A stretch of DNA of 64,000 nucleotides. It comes from Sophora flavescens. Taxonomy: Eukaryota; Streptophyta; Magnoliopsida; Fabales; Fabaceae. A program made the translations under genes and the position numbers. Shown here in pieces: positions 1-12,060 of the stretch (within the stretch, counting starts at the first letter, position 1; every line of letters begins with the position of its first letter). Location: the NCBI GenBank assembly GCA_030762895.1, contig CM061063.1:73653836-73717835 (forward strand). The letters run 5' to 3'. The notes below the pieces were generated by a model, which ran no database searches, had not been told where the DNA came from, and saw nothing but the letters and a program-made list of their open reading frames with translations.

Positions 1-1146
1 AGTGAAATATTTACACAAAGAAAAACCTTAAAAGGAAAGTTTTTATTCATATGCATTTCCCCTGGCAGACGTGCCTTTGCTTATTGAGGATACCCATGGG
101 GTATCTCGAGAGTCGACCACATTGCTAGCTGTTTCGTTAAGGGCATGTGGCGTTGTCTGACAAAGAGGCCTGGTGCATCAGGATGCGGTGGCAACAGCCC
201 GGTGGGCAGAGCTTGACCAACTCTATCTTCTCCAGTGATAACATGGTGTTGTGATCTCATGAGATTAGGATAGAGCCTGATGATTGAAGTGTCATGCATA
301 TTTTCAAAAGATTGACTATGCGGGTTTGAGACCCTTTGATATAACACTGTTATGTTATGTATATGCATGATTTAACTGCTTATATGATTTTGTGATGTAT
401 GTATCATGTATATGGTTGTTGTGTGATATATCCATTTGTCGGTATCTCACCCTTACAAACATATCAGGTTCCTTCTGGTTTGCTATTGTACCCTGGGTAT
501 TTTAGTACAGATGTGCAGAGGAGTCTTCCTAAGTCACTCAGAGACTTAGATCTAGTTGCTCGATGAAGTAATTGATTGTGGAACGATCGCGTGAGTTCTT
601 CTCAGGAATAGCTTTTAGAATGACCAGCTTAGGGTTTTGAGACTTAGATTATTTTGATAAGTATGTATGAGTATGGCTCAGAGAGCCTTTATTTTTAAAT
701 GAAATGTTTATGGCTCGGAGAGCGTTATTTTGAAATAAAACTTAAACTTTTCCTTTTCGTCCTGTAAAGCTAATTGTTATAACTATCTTTAGCATATTAA
801 TGCCTGGTTGTATTTGGTGTAACTGGAATTCTGGAATGAAAATGTAATTATTTTAGCAGGTGTTCTTTTACCTGGGATGTCCGAATTACAGAGGAGACTC
901 TGTCGAAATTTTCGTAAAATACTAGCTTTTATCCAAGTATAATCTTTAAATTAAATAGGCTTGCCATACTATGATAGTAAGTCTGTGTGCCAATCAAGGC
1001 TTAGGAGTCGTGACAAAATTTTTATACCCAATTTCAGACACTTATATACTTATATAAATTATTTTCCGAAAGCACCAGCAAATTATCTTTTAATTTAAAT
1101 TCCGCATGTGTTACGTAAGTAATGCCCCAAGGGAGGGGGCGTTGCA
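1..1146 (+). repeat. Left (5') LTR, 3' part only
   Basis: Near-identical to 10431-11575. It ends in GTTGCA (GTTACA in the right copy), directly before the primer-binding site. About 2.5 kb of this LTR lies upstream of the window. Confidence 0.85.
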
Positions 1147-1149
1147 AGG

Positions 1150-1161
1150 TGGTATCAGAGC
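1150..1161 (+). other. Primer-binding site (tRNA-iMet)
   Basis: TGGTATCAGAGC, complementary to the 3' end of plant initiator tRNA-Met, begins three bases after the LTR end. This is the standard minus-strand priming site of copia and chromovirus elements. Confidence 0.85.
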
Positions 1162-2063
1162 TGGTCGAGTCTTTCGGGATCTTTGGGGAATAGGTCTGTT
1201 AAGTTTTGTTGTGTGATCTCTGGTTGGCTCTTGTTTGAATTGTTTCTTGTTGAAGCAATGTGTGTTGACGCACAAGTATATGTTTCTTGATGGTTTTCCA
1301 AGGGCTTTATGTCCTGGGAGACCGTAGATCTTGAATGTTACTTGGGTTCGAATATGACATTCGATTATTCTTGCGAATCGTGTCAGACATTTGAAACAAG
1401 ATGCTTGTGTGAAAAGGTTTTTCCGGGAGTGTTCCCTGGAAATATTCTTGGCTTATGGTTAGCAAAGGACATTGATTTTTGATTGATCTAGTTTCTGGAT
1501 GCGGTCAGATCTCTGTTCCTTTGTGTAGGATGTTGCCTACAAGGTTGAAACGAGTTCGACGACTCGATTCAACTGAAGGATCGGTGGTCTGAATCGTTTG
1601 TTAGACCGAGTGTTTTCCTTGTGAAGCACCAACGTTGTGTGGAGGTTTGTGTCACTGTCTAGATTTCTGACGACTAAGTAAAGGACGAATTATGAACAAG
1701 TATTTTCTGACCTTAATTTGAAATCTGTCAGGACTCTTGAATTAGTTATGCTAATTCATTAATTTCCAGTTATTCATTTCTTTGTTTGTGAGAAGTTGTA
1801 CTCACACTTCTAAATGATCCTCGATGTATTAGACATTTGAGTGAATTGGTTTAAAGGAATCCATTGGTTTGGATACTTTCACACTTTGTTGAGAAAAGTG
1901 GTTATGACTATTTCTTGAGTTATAACACAGATAATTTCGTGATAGCAGAAGTTTCTTGGTGAAACTTAGTTTCGTCACTTCTATTTTTGGTAGAGGTGAA
2001 AGTCATCATTTTGTAAATTCCTTATACTAAGAATAAGAATTAATCCTCTTTGGATTAGAAGTT
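1162..2063 (+). other. Noncoding leader of the long-LTR element
   Basis: No ORF or recognisable protein remnant was seen. The sequence is T-rich and simple and runs up to the hAT target site. Confidence 0.6.
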
Positions 2064-2071
2064 ATTCACCC

Positions 2072-2081
2072 CAGTGTTATC
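2072..2081 (+). repeat. hAT terminal inverted repeat, left
   Basis: CAGTGTTATC. It is the inverted partner of 5521-5530. Confidence 0.9.
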
Positions 2082-2405
2082 GATGGCGGATGGCGGCCTA
2101 TGGCGGCCGGCCAAAAATCCACCATACATCATAGCGGATGGCGATGCGGCCATATGGCGGATGTCATGGCGGACAAAAAAAATTATATATATATATATAC
2201 ATATACATAACAAAAATTACAGAAATAAATATAAAATCCAAAACACTATCAACATAAGTAAAGAACCATAAACTAAATTGATAGAAAATGTCATATAAGT
2301 CTCATAATTCAAATAGAAAATGTCATAAACCATCAAGTTCAAGACTTCATAATTCAAAATAACAACAAAATGATAAAAACAACATGACAAACACAAAGTA
2401 AATGG

Positions 2406-5042
2406 CTATTCCTCTTCCTCAACCCCAACATAATCAATTTCTTGGTTATCTAATGGGGCATATCCCTCTTCCTCTTCTCCATCAGATTTCTCAAAAACAA
2501 GTAACTCTTGTTCATCTTCAGATGCCTCAGAATCATCCTCAAATTCTGATTCTTCACTTGGATCAATTGCTATCTCTTTCCCCTTGCCCTTACTCCCCTT
2601 AGAGGTTGAAGTAGCACCTGGACCTTTGTTAGAAGCTTTGGCAGCAGCTGCAACACTTGATGCTCCTTTTCTTTTCCTTGTTTTCTGCCTAGTAAGTGTT
2701 GTAGGCTCTCCAACCCCCGAAGCCTCATAAACAGCTTCCCCAATTTAGTGTGTCATCATCATCAAAAACCAACTCATTCCCAAAGATCATCATTATTATC
2801 ATCCATCTCTCCAACTAACCACTCATTACACTCATCAATGTCATTGAGTGTAATTGGGTCGATTTCATCTTTAATACTATGTCTATGATGGAGTTGTTGG
2901 TTATATTTGACATAAACCAAATCATGCAACTTCTTATGGTCAAGCCTATTTCTCTTTTTTGAGTGAATCTGAAACATAAATATAATTGAAGTGTTAATAC
3001 TTAATTAGGCTTGACCACACTTATAAAATAAACTCAAGATACTTACTTGCTCGAATACACTCCAATTGCGCTCACATCCAGATGCGCTACATGTCAAGCT
3101 CAAAATCTTGATAGCCAATTGCTGCAAATTTGGAGCCGAGAAGCCATACATTCGCCACCATTGAGCTACAAAATCAGAGTGTATGACTTAGAATTTAAAC
3201 ATTAAACTTAAAAGAATTGAAATAGTGAAATTATTAGAAGATGGGGTCTTAGTTTCTCACCAGGAGAAACGACTTTTCTCTGTGTTATTGCAAATTCAGA
3301 ACCAAAGACACCGCTGGCAGTCTTATAAATAGGCAACTCGGCTAGTATCTTAGCTTGCACATCCTTACTTGGCACCAACCTAGAGATGCAAGCATACAAC
3401 CCATTGTGAACCTCCAAATCAAACTCCAAGCCAGGATTGGAATAGAAGAACTCCGGGTTTAAATAGTGACCAGCTGCGTGCAATGGACGATGAAGCTGAC
3501 AATTCCATCTATTGTCAATGATTTCAAAAACATCTTTGTATTTGCTTTCATTGTTGTTGAAAGACTTCATAATTGCTTCTTTGGCCCCTGTCCATTGCTT
3601 CATAAATATATCCCATGGCTGGTTTTCTTTCACCATCAACAAGTCGAAGCACTCGTACAAGAGGAGCCATGACTTTAAGAATATAAACCACATTTTTCCA
3701 AAATGAAGGCATAAGAACAACCTTCGATGCTTGCCTCCCCTTAGCTTCCTTGGATAGCTTGTTTTTGCTCCACTCATCGGAAGTAAACATTTTTCTAAGA
3801 TTGGCTTTTTCTCCATGAAGTCTCTCCAATGATAAAAATGAGGTAGCAAATCGAGTAACCCCATGCCTTACCAATTCCCTCTTGTTTGTGAATTGTCTCA
3901 ACAAACTCAAGGTACTTGAATGACTGTAGATAAAACCAACAAGACCAATTCCCCTTTGAATTGTCTTCTTTATCAAAGGAATCTTTCCAATGTCTTCAAG
4001 CATTAAGTCCAGGCAATGGGCTGCACAAGGAGTCCAGTAAAGATTTGGTCTCTTTTCTTCTAACATCTTTCCAGCTAGAACATAGTTGCTTCCATTATCT
4101 GTAATGATCTGAACAACTTTCTCCTCTCCAATCTCCTCTACAATAGAATCAAGCAACTCAAACAGTTTCTCACCGGTCTTCACAAATGCTGAGCCATCAA
4201 TTGACTTCACAAACATCGTCCCAGCTGGAGAGTTCACCAAGAAATTAATAATGCATCTTTGCTTTCTATCAGTCCATGCATCCGACATAATAGAGCAACC
4301 ATGTTTTCTCCACTGCTCCTTGTGATTTTTCAACAAATCTTCAGTGTGTTCCATCTCCATGTGTAAGAGTGGAACTCTAATAGCATGATAAGTAGGAGCT
4401 GGTAGATGTTTACCAAAGGCACCAACTGCTTCAAGCATTTCTTGAAAGCTTTCCAACTTAATGCAGTTAAATGATAAACCAGCCTGATACCAAAAACGAG
4501 CAATTTTTTGATGGACCAGAAGAACTGCTTTCTTTTCACATGCCTCTCTAATGTTAGCTTGCCTCATTTCCTCCTTCTTCCTTTTACCAATTGCAGCTGG
4601 TGCAGCTGGTTTCCTGACAAAGAGATCAATAGGCCCCTTTTTAGCAACTTTTTTCTTCCCTGTAGAAGCAGAACTAGCAGCAGCACTAGTAGGTGTCATT
4701 TCCATCTCATCTTCAGTACTCTCCACATAGAGTAGACTCTCAATTTCAGCTCCAAAGACTTGGAACATAAACATAGTTGCTGCCTAGATTCTTCCTCTCT
4801 TTGAAAAGTGTCCAAAGCTCTTCTCTAACTTCTTTTGGACACTTGGTACAAGCAGCTACATTCCCCTTCTTGCCCATTAAGTGCTGTTTGGCTCTAGTGA
4901 TCCCTCCCTTCATGACTTTTGAACAGAAAGTACACACAACCGAGTTTGTGTCTCCTTCTTGCAATGGAAAGCAGTATTTCCATCCAACATCAGCTCTGGA
5001 GGAGGCCCTTGAAGCATCAGAAGAAGGAGGTTCGGCTGCCAT
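2406..5042 (-). pseudogene. hAT transposase (BED finger, DUF659, hAT C-terminal dimerisation), frameshifted
   Basis: This is a transposase that would bind and excise the surrounding hAT element in the nucleus. Reading the minus strand from ATG 5042, the first 85 or so residues form a BED zinc finger (VVCTFCSKVMKGG, then a QHLMGKKGNVAACTKC block). About 4774-3590 is a DUF659/RNase-H-like core with the motifs IMSDAWTDRKQR and IITDNGSNYVLAG and a CAAHCLDLMLEDI block. About 3165-3055 encodes the conserved dimerisation helix ending SGCERNWSVFEQ, followed by a GT-AG type gap to 2977. The tail is an acidic, Lys-rich segment ending at TAG 2406-2408. Breaks seen: a frame change near 4775-4800 (frameshift or short intron), an apparent one-base insertion near 3585, and two frame changes between about 2730 and 2775. 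Probably inactive now but recently active. Confidence 0.85.
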
Positions 5043-5520
5043 TTTCGAAAATGGCTGAAAAAAGGAGAAAGGAAGAGATGCTTGCTGGTCGCCGGTCCAA
5101 GGGAGGTAGCCGGAGGTCAGTGGTCAGCGGACGGTGGTCGGTCGAAGGTGGGTGTCGCCGGAGAGTGGGTGGCCGTGTGGGAGAAGAACGAAATGGGAGG
5201 AAAGGAAGGGTCTGCGTCTGCGTCTCTGCTGGAACGAAATCGCGATTGTGTTTGGAAGGAAAGGGTCAGCTGGTGCGAAACGTTTTTAGGGTTTATTTGT
5301 CATTTGGGCCGGGCCGGGTCGGGTAAACGGGTCGGGTTCGCAACAAAAGACCCAAACAGCCCGCCATTTCCGCCATTTCCACCGTGGCCGCCATTTCCGC
5401 CATGCGCCATGCGGCCGCCACGAGCCGCCACGAGGAATCCGCCACGCCACCGCCTCGGGATGGCGGTTCCCCCAAAATCCGCAACCGATTTCCGCCATGG
5501 CACCGCCATGGCGGTTTTTT

Positions 5521-5530
5521 GACAACACTG
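5521..5530 (-). repeat. hAT terminal inverted repeat, right
   Basis: GACAACACTG. It is the inverted partner of 2072-2081. Confidence 0.9.
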
Positions 5531-5538
5531 ATTCACCC

Positions 5539-7898
5539 TTTGATTCCTTAAATCCGCTGGAAAATTCTTGTGGAAGAATGAACTTTATTAGATTCGTGTT
5601 TGTAAATGTGTATTGATCATGCATTTTTACACCCACGAACCTGATGGAATGATCTTTTTCCATATTGGATTTTCCTGTGTCCTTCAATTAATGAAATTCT
5701 TTTCTATGCTTATGTGGAAGTGAAATCAAGAAAAATTTTCTTTTCTTGAGAAATTCTTTTATGATCACCAAGGTCTTGTCTTATTGCGGTTCGAAAGTAC
5801 TTGTCGTCGTTGATCATCTTAGTTCTACGTATTCTCCAAATGCCGTCGATGTGTGACCTATCTCATCAGTCATGAGTTGGATATCTCCGCATCAAGATGT
5901 ACAATTGAAACCTTCCTTGTTGAGATGTTGACATTCCTTCGATTCTTGTTATGAGTTTGTTGAAGACTTACACGAGTTTTGTTTGAATTCAAGTGATCGT
6001 TGATCGACTGGTGAAGTCTACACCCTTCTTACGAGTTAAGATCCACTATGCAGTGTTAGTGAACCGAATAATGTAGCAGAGGATTGTTTATACTTCATGG
6101 AGTATCTTCAAGTGTTGTTTCAGATGAAAAACGGAAGTTTATCAACGTGTGTCGGTTAAGTTTACTTTAGGTGTTGAGGACTAAGTTGAGGCTAAGTCCA
6201 ACTAATCATCCTCAGTGGGATGGATAAGTAATGAGATTACCTATCCTTAGCAGGTTAGCTGGGAGATAGTGTGGTACCTAATTTTTGTCATCTCTATGGT
6301 AGGACGAACCAGAGTTGATAGGAGTTTCGTTAGTGTATAGATGTGAATGGTACTATGAGGACCCTTAAGTTCAACATCATTGAGCGAGATGATTACAATG
6401 GATTTTATCATGATCGAGGCAGATATATCATTAAAGGAAATTAGAGTAGTGATCAAAGTTTATGGTTAATGTTGACTTCGTGAGTCCGAGGATTAACGGA
6501 AAAATATGTATGGTAGTTTTCCTTAAGTTGAACGGAAATAGTAAAAAGGAGTTCTTGAGTGAAACTAAGTTGTTAGAAAACTTTAAGAATTATGATTTTG
6601 GATAATTCAAGTTGAAGTGATTCCTTTTGGTTGTAGTTGCATGGAGAAATGTAATCGTATTCTTTAAGATTGAAATGAATGACTATGATATAATTTGGAG
6701 TGGTGGAATATATTCAAAGAAAACTAAGACTATAATTGTGTGCTTTGGGTGGAAAGTTGATATATGTGATAGAGTTAAGGTTGAACTTGATGTTCGTTGT
6801 GAGGATAAGGTGTTGAAGAAGTTTTGCTAGTAGACAAATTTTGAGGCAAGAAGTGATTTAAGTTTTGATTGTGTCTTTCGAGTGTGATAAGCTATGATGA
6901 AATGTTTATAATCTTTGAAGTCTTATTTTGGTAAAAATGTGGTTGATGATCCATAGTGGAAACTAGATATTTTAAATCCAAGATTGCCATTAGGGAGTGT
7001 CCACCTGGATTTCTTGGCTTTGTTTTGGTGCAACTCCTAGGGGTTATGGCCTTAGAGGAACTCTGTTTTATAATCTCTTTTCTCGGTGCAAATAAATAAG
7101 ATAAGGGCATATACGGTACAAGCATTTCCTTGCATAAGTGATGGAGCCCTGCCTTTAGATGAAGGAATTGTTAAGAGTTGTGTATTTTCCTTGGACAATA
7201 GGGTAAAGGTGCATAGGAAATTTCTTAAACTAGGGATACTAACGGGGCTTGAGAACTAAATTGAAAATGAGAGTCAAATGAAGGATATGAAATCGAAGTA
7301 GGCAAAAGATCCGAGAGGAATTAAGAAGAGAACGGACTATGTTGGGTGTGGTAAGGTTCAATTTTAATAAGATTAAATTTATTTGGTTCTTGGAGCAAAG
7401 TTTATCATGTGCAACTCAGGAATGTTATGACGTTTTGATTGGAGACTTGAAAAGTGTGAATTTGATATGACTGGAAGAGTAGACTAAGCTCAATTGGACT
7501 AAGACTATGATTGCATCTTTTGAGTAGAAGGTTAATTGATGTTATGTAAAGTTAGTGTTGGTTTTGGTGTTAGTTGTGAAAGTTAGATATTGGAGGAAGT
7601 TTTTCCTAATGGATTTGTATTGAGAAAGTTAAATGAAGAGATTAAGCGTTGATTTTGTTCTTTGAAGTGTAATAGACTAAGATGAAATGTCAAAGGTAGT
7701 GGAGCTAATGCGGTAGTGAAAAGTTTCAAGGATAAATAAAATGGTATAAGAATCGATCTTGTTATAAAGTTATAGATAAAAGGAATGAAGCGATGAGAAT
7801 ACAAAGTAAGATTTTAGGGTTAAAGTGTGATTACAAAATCCTGTGTAGTTTTGAGCTACGAAATGTCGAGGACTAAATTTTTTTAAGAGGGGTAGTAA
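5539..7898 (+). other. Noncoding interior of the long-LTR element
   Basis: It continues the retrotransposon after the hAT insertion. No protein domain could be recognised in any frame; short ORFs here are unconvincing. The 3' edge is a polypurine tract. Confidence 0.6.
7878..7898 (+). other. Polypurine tract
   Basis: A T-run followed by AAGAGGGGTAGTAA lies immediately before the LTR start TGTAACACCC at 7899. This is the plus-strand priming site. Confidence 0.75.
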
Positions 7899-10800
7899 TG
7901 TAACACCCTTGTTTTTACACCTATGATTAATTATTTTCTCTGGATGTTTAAATTTATTATGTTATGTGGTTTAGTTTGAGTAATTAAATTACTGTCTTCA
8001 AATTATTTTATTGGGTGCGTTGGCACTGATTCAATTCAGTGAATGCACGCTTACTAGACAATAATTACGTTATTGTCACTAATATACCAGTACAGAAAAA
8101 TATTTTTCATAATATGATTAATAGAAAAGTATTTTCATATTCTCATCCTATTTAATTTTAGTGTTAAAAATATTTTGGTTTGACCTTAATCGGAGATTAA
8201 ATTTTGGACCGTTGATTTTCTTAGTAGATCAATTCAACTATCAATCTTGACTCTAATTTAAATTTTGAAAGTATATAATTGTCAACCATTATTCTTAAAT
8301 CAAAAAGCCAAAAACATATTTATTTTTAGGCTCAATATTTACTACTCATTTTATACCCACTATTACTAATCACAAATTTTTCCTCCTTATATCTCCCCGC
8401 CCGCACGCGATGACAAAACCCTTCTTCTTCTTTTTTTTTTTCCTTTCCTCCTTCTTTCTTTCTTCTTCTCCTCCCTCTTTCATAATCCGGCGCCGCGCCT
8501 TGAAGCCACCACCCAGCCGTGGGTCGCCGTCGTAGGTGCTTTGTCCGGGCGCTGCTTCGCGCGCGTCTAAGGGAGAGATGGTGAGTACGTGTGTGGATCT
8601 GTCTTGGTTCGCGTTTGGGTTGCAGTCACCACCACGGTGACGTCGCTAGCCGCCGCAGGAAGCTCCTCCGCCGCTAGTAATGGTGGTGCGGCCATGTCTT
8701 GTGGTGTTAAACCTCCCTCCTTCCATTCTCTAAGGTTCACCGTCATTTTTTGTCATGGATGCTTCTGTGAAGCCGCCGCCGTCGTCCAAGACCAGCAAGA
8801 CCGCCGCCGCGCCGGTTGGCCATCCAACCATCATGTTCTCTCTTCTTCACCTTGGGTAAGGGTTTTACCTCTAACCTCTTCTCTTTTGTAAATCCTCAAA
8901 TGGATTTTTGAAACCCTAACCCTAACCCTTTAATTTCAGATTTTAATGTTGAAATTTAAGGTTGTTTTATGAGATTGGGACTGTGAGTTTGTGTTTCCCT
9001 AAACCAATTTCATTATTCTGAGTTTCCCCTAAATTTTAAAAATGAGCCCTAAACCCCCAATTTGATTTTATTTGAATTTGGGTATGTTTTTATGAAATTA
9101 ATTATGATTAAGTGTAATTAGGACTCTTAATGGATGATTTCCAAAGTTCTTTTTCAAGATCTTTTGATCAAAACAAAGTTTCCTTAAAGGGTATTGGGAA
9201 GCGTGAGCTTCAAACATGATTTTCTTTGAAAATAACCTTGTTTGGTAATTGGATTAAGTGTTTAGATAAAGTTAGAATGTGTGTTTAATCATGTGAAATT
9301 GATTTCTTGATTTTTGGTTGTTGCGCGTTGTTGGATTCCCTCTCTGAGACGTTTGACACGGCTATGCTTGCTTGATGGAGTAGATAGTTACACTCTTGGA
9401 GCTAACGTGAGTATTAAGACGAGGATCATTTACTTGTCTTCAAAGGTAAGGGGAGTTTGCCTAGGGATATTCAATAACTGTATGCATGTGTGTAAGTGTT
9501 TAATTGGATATTTACCTGTTGATTGAGCCTACTTGATTATCTAATGTACTTGAACTGTTGTGCTATTATCTGATGTTGAACTGTACTTGTTTCTAAATGA
9601 TATAATGCATATATGTGATGAACTGCTTTCAACTGTGATATTAGCATTGCACTGATGATATATATACTGTTGTTGATTGAAAGTTTGCTAAGCCAGACGC
9701 GTGCGCCTGCGTGCTCAACCATAATAAGTATTAAAAACATTAATAAGCTTTGAAGATGAAGGGATTGGTGTTCCTTTCCAAAAGCTCTTTATACTTAAAG
9801 GACTTGTTTTAAATGTTGAAATGATTTTGGTGAACTATTGTTATACAAGAGAAAAATCCTTTTCGAACTACGTGTCTCCAAGTGAAAAACTTTCAAGATT
9901 ATTTGGCAATATCCTATTGGGGGGAAATATTTCAAAGACAAAAGAATTTCAAAGATGCTTTATAAAAGATTTTCAAAGAAAAGGTTTTTCCTAAATATTT
10001 TAGAAACTTTCCGATAACCTGGATAGATTATCGAGGATTCGGTTTTGAATTTGTTTTTCACTGAACGAAAAATAAGTACTTAAGAAAGAGAATCTAGTAC
10101 GCGAGACGTCGCCTCTAGCATTCAGTGATGCGCACGTGATCTTGGATCAGTGTTAATTCGGGACCGTAAAGTCCTATTCGTAATGTTATGGACTTCAAGT
10201 CCAATTCGCGGAATCGAGGACAGTTCGTTCTGATTTCCGTTGTTGTGGGCTATTGTCCTTAGCATGATAAGTAAAACATGACTAAAAGTAAATTGATTTC
10301 CATTACCACAAACCTTGACTGAGGCCACGGTCTAGGTGTTGGGATTGAGCATTCGGACTGTATGTCCTATGTTTCTAAGTTTTCAAGCGATGGGGAAATA
10401 ATGTTAAGTCATTAGCATTGAGCTTTGACAGTGAAATATTTACACAAAGAAAAACCTTAAAAGGAAAGTTTTTATTCATATGCATTTCCCCTGGCAGACG
10501 TGCCTTTGCTTATTGAGGATACCCATGGGGTATCTGAGAGTCAATCACATTGCTAGCTGTTTCGTTAAGGGCATGTGGCGTTGTCTGACCAAGAGGCCTG
10601 GTGCATCAGGATGCGATGGCAACAGCCCGGTGGGCAGAGCTTGACCAACTCTATCTTCTCCAGTGATAACATGGTGTTGTGATCTCATGAGATTAGGATA
10701 GAGCCTGATGATTGAAGTGTCATGCATATTTTCAAAAGATTGACTGTGCGGGTTTGAGACCCTTTGATATAACACTGTTATGTTATGTATATGCATGATT

Positions 10801-11575
10801 TAACTGCTTATATGATTTTGTGATGTATGTATCATGTATATGGTTGTTGTGTGATATATCCATTTGTCGGTATCTCACCCTTACAAACATATCGTGTTCC
10901 TTCCGTTTTGCTATTGTACCACCGGGTATTTTAGTACAGATGTGCAGAGGAGTCTTCCTAAGTCACTCAGAGACTTAGATCTAGTTGCTCGATGAAGTAA
11001 TTGATTGTGGAACGATCACGTGAGTTCTTCTCAGGAATAGCTTTTAGAATGACCAGCTTAGGGTTTTGAGACTTAGATTATTTTGATAAGTATGTATGAG
11101 TATGGCTCAGAGAGCCTTTATTTTAAAATGAAATGTTTATGGCTCGGAGAGCGTTATTTTGAAAGAAAACTTAAACTTTTCCTTTTGGTCCTGTAAAGCT
11201 AATTGTTATAACTATCTTTAGCATATTAATGCCTGGTTGTATTTGGTGTAACTGGAATTCTGGAATGAAAATGTAATTATTTTAGCAGGTGTTCTTTTAC
11301 CTGGGATGTCCGAATTACAGAGGAGACTCTGTCGAAATTTTCGTAAAATACTAGCTTTTATCCAAGTATATTCTTTAAATTAAATAGGCTTGCCATACTA
11401 TGATAGTAAGTCTGTGTGCCAATCAAGGCTTAGGAGTCGTGACAAAATTTTTATACCCAATTTCAGATACTTATATACTTATATAAATTATTTTCCGAAA
11501 GCACCAGCAAATTATCTTTTAATTTAAATTCCGCATGTGTTACGTAAGTAATGCCCCAAGGGAGGGGGCGTTACA
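7899..11575 (+). repeat. Right (3') LTR, 3677 bp
   Basis: It begins TGTAACACCC and ends GGGGGCGTTACA, so TGTAAC/GTTACA are inverted termini. Its last 1145 bases match 1-1146. Inside are a pyrimidine-rich tract (8425-8480), a GC-rich G-box-free leader-like block (8500-8870) and a plausible splice donor after 8855. The small ORF at 8589-8891 matches nothing I recognise and is not called as a gene. The LTR is longer than the surviving retroviral interior. Confidence 0.85.
8911..8934 (+). promoter_or_regulatory. Telo-box-like CCCTAA cluster inside the LTR
   Basis: AAACCCTAACCCTAACCCTT is three CCCTAA units in a row, including the plant telo-box AAACCCTAA. Telo-boxes occur near plant transcription starts and also mark telomere-like sequence. 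Here it lies downstream of the pyrimidine tract, so a regulatory role is only an inference. Confidence 0.4.
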
Positions 11576-11580
11576 ACTTG

Positions 11581-11926
11581 AAACTGCTTTGGTTAGAATA
11601 TCAGCCAATTGATCATCTGATCAAATCCCAGGTAATTCTAATACATTCTCATCTAATTTTTCCTTGATGAAGAATCTGTCTACTTCAACATGTTTGGTGT
11701 GATCATGTTGAACCGGGTTATGAGCTATGTCACATGCAGCCTTATTGTCACAATATAGTCGAATTGGTTGCTCAAGTGGATAATCCAAATCTGATAGGAG
11801 AAGTCTTAGCCATAATCCTTCACATAACCCAAGTGTCATTCCTCTAAATTCAGCCTCTGCGCTTGAGCGTGCAACAACATGATCCACTAGTTTATTCAAA
11901 GAATTGGTACAAGGAATATATAGCAA
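11581..11926 (-). pseudogene. Ty1/copia RNase H / pol 3' end fragment
   Basis: Minus-strand translation gives the copia RNase H C-terminal signature: HVVARSSAEAEFRGM, GLCEGLWLRLLL, RLYCDNKAACDIAHNPVQHD, then HVEVDRFFIKEKL. It then runs on past an in-frame stop into a DQLADILTKA-like pol terminus near 11581. It abuts the right LTR of the long-LTR element exactly, so that element probably inserted into this copia copy, whose other half would lie left of the window. No reverse transcriptase is present. This is a fragment only. Confidence 0.85.
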
Positions 11927-12060
11927 ATGATTACAAAAGTTAAGGCTATCATTCAGCTATTGTGCCTACAAACAAGGGGAAGAAAATATCCTAATTTATA
12001 GTTTTCTATTTTACATAAGAATTAGAATCCCTTAAATTAAGCAAAAAATATCTCAACACC

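Larger units (their letters stand above)
2072..5530 (-). mobile_element. hAT-superfamily DNA transposon, 3459 bp
   Basis: The ends are CAGTGTTATC and, reverse-complemented, CAGTGTTGTC, a roughly 10-bp terminal inverted repeat with one mismatch, bounded by a perfect 8-bp duplication. Both subterminal regions are dense in GGCGGAT / GCCGCCAT motifs (about 2083-2170 and 5360-5515), as expected for transposase-binding sites. It encodes a BED/DUF659/hAT-dimerisation transposase on the minus strand. The copy looks structurally complete, although the gene carries frameshifts. Confidence 0.93.
2064..5538 (-). repeat. 8-bp target-site duplication flanking the hAT element
   Basis: ATTCACCC at 2064-2071 is repeated exactly at 5531-5538. 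Eight bases is the duplication length of hAT transposases. The perfect match argues for a young insertion that landed after the host retrotransposon. Confidence 0.93.
1..11575 (+). mobile_element. Long-LTR Ty3/gypsy element without coding capacity (5' end outside window)
   Basis: The last 1146 bases of a left LTR open the window and recur at 10431-11575 as the end of a complete right LTR (7899-11575). A tRNA-iMet type primer-binding site follows the left LTR, and a polypurine tract with the phrase 'gaggactaaatttttttaag' precedes the right one, so the element is on the plus strand. The start TGTAACACCC and the PPT layout are typical of Tekay/Del-type chromoviruses (family knowledge). The interior (1147-7898, minus the hAT insertion) is only about 3.3 kb and shows no gag or pol, so it is probably a non-autonomous LARD-like derivative. 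I count roughly 17 mismatches in the 1.15 kb of LTR that can be compared, which suggests a fairly recent insertion. The right flank reads ACTTG; the matching left TSD lies off-window. Confidence 0.85.

Noticed and set aside
5082..5687. Several overlapping ORFs on both strands in the hAT right end
   Set aside because: They read through GCC/GGCGG subterminal motif arrays; open frames are a by-product of GC-rich repeats.
8589..8891. 100-codon ORF inside the long LTR
   Set aside because: No recognisable domain, Ser/Ala-rich, and it lies in a repeat; better explained as GC-rich leader sequence.
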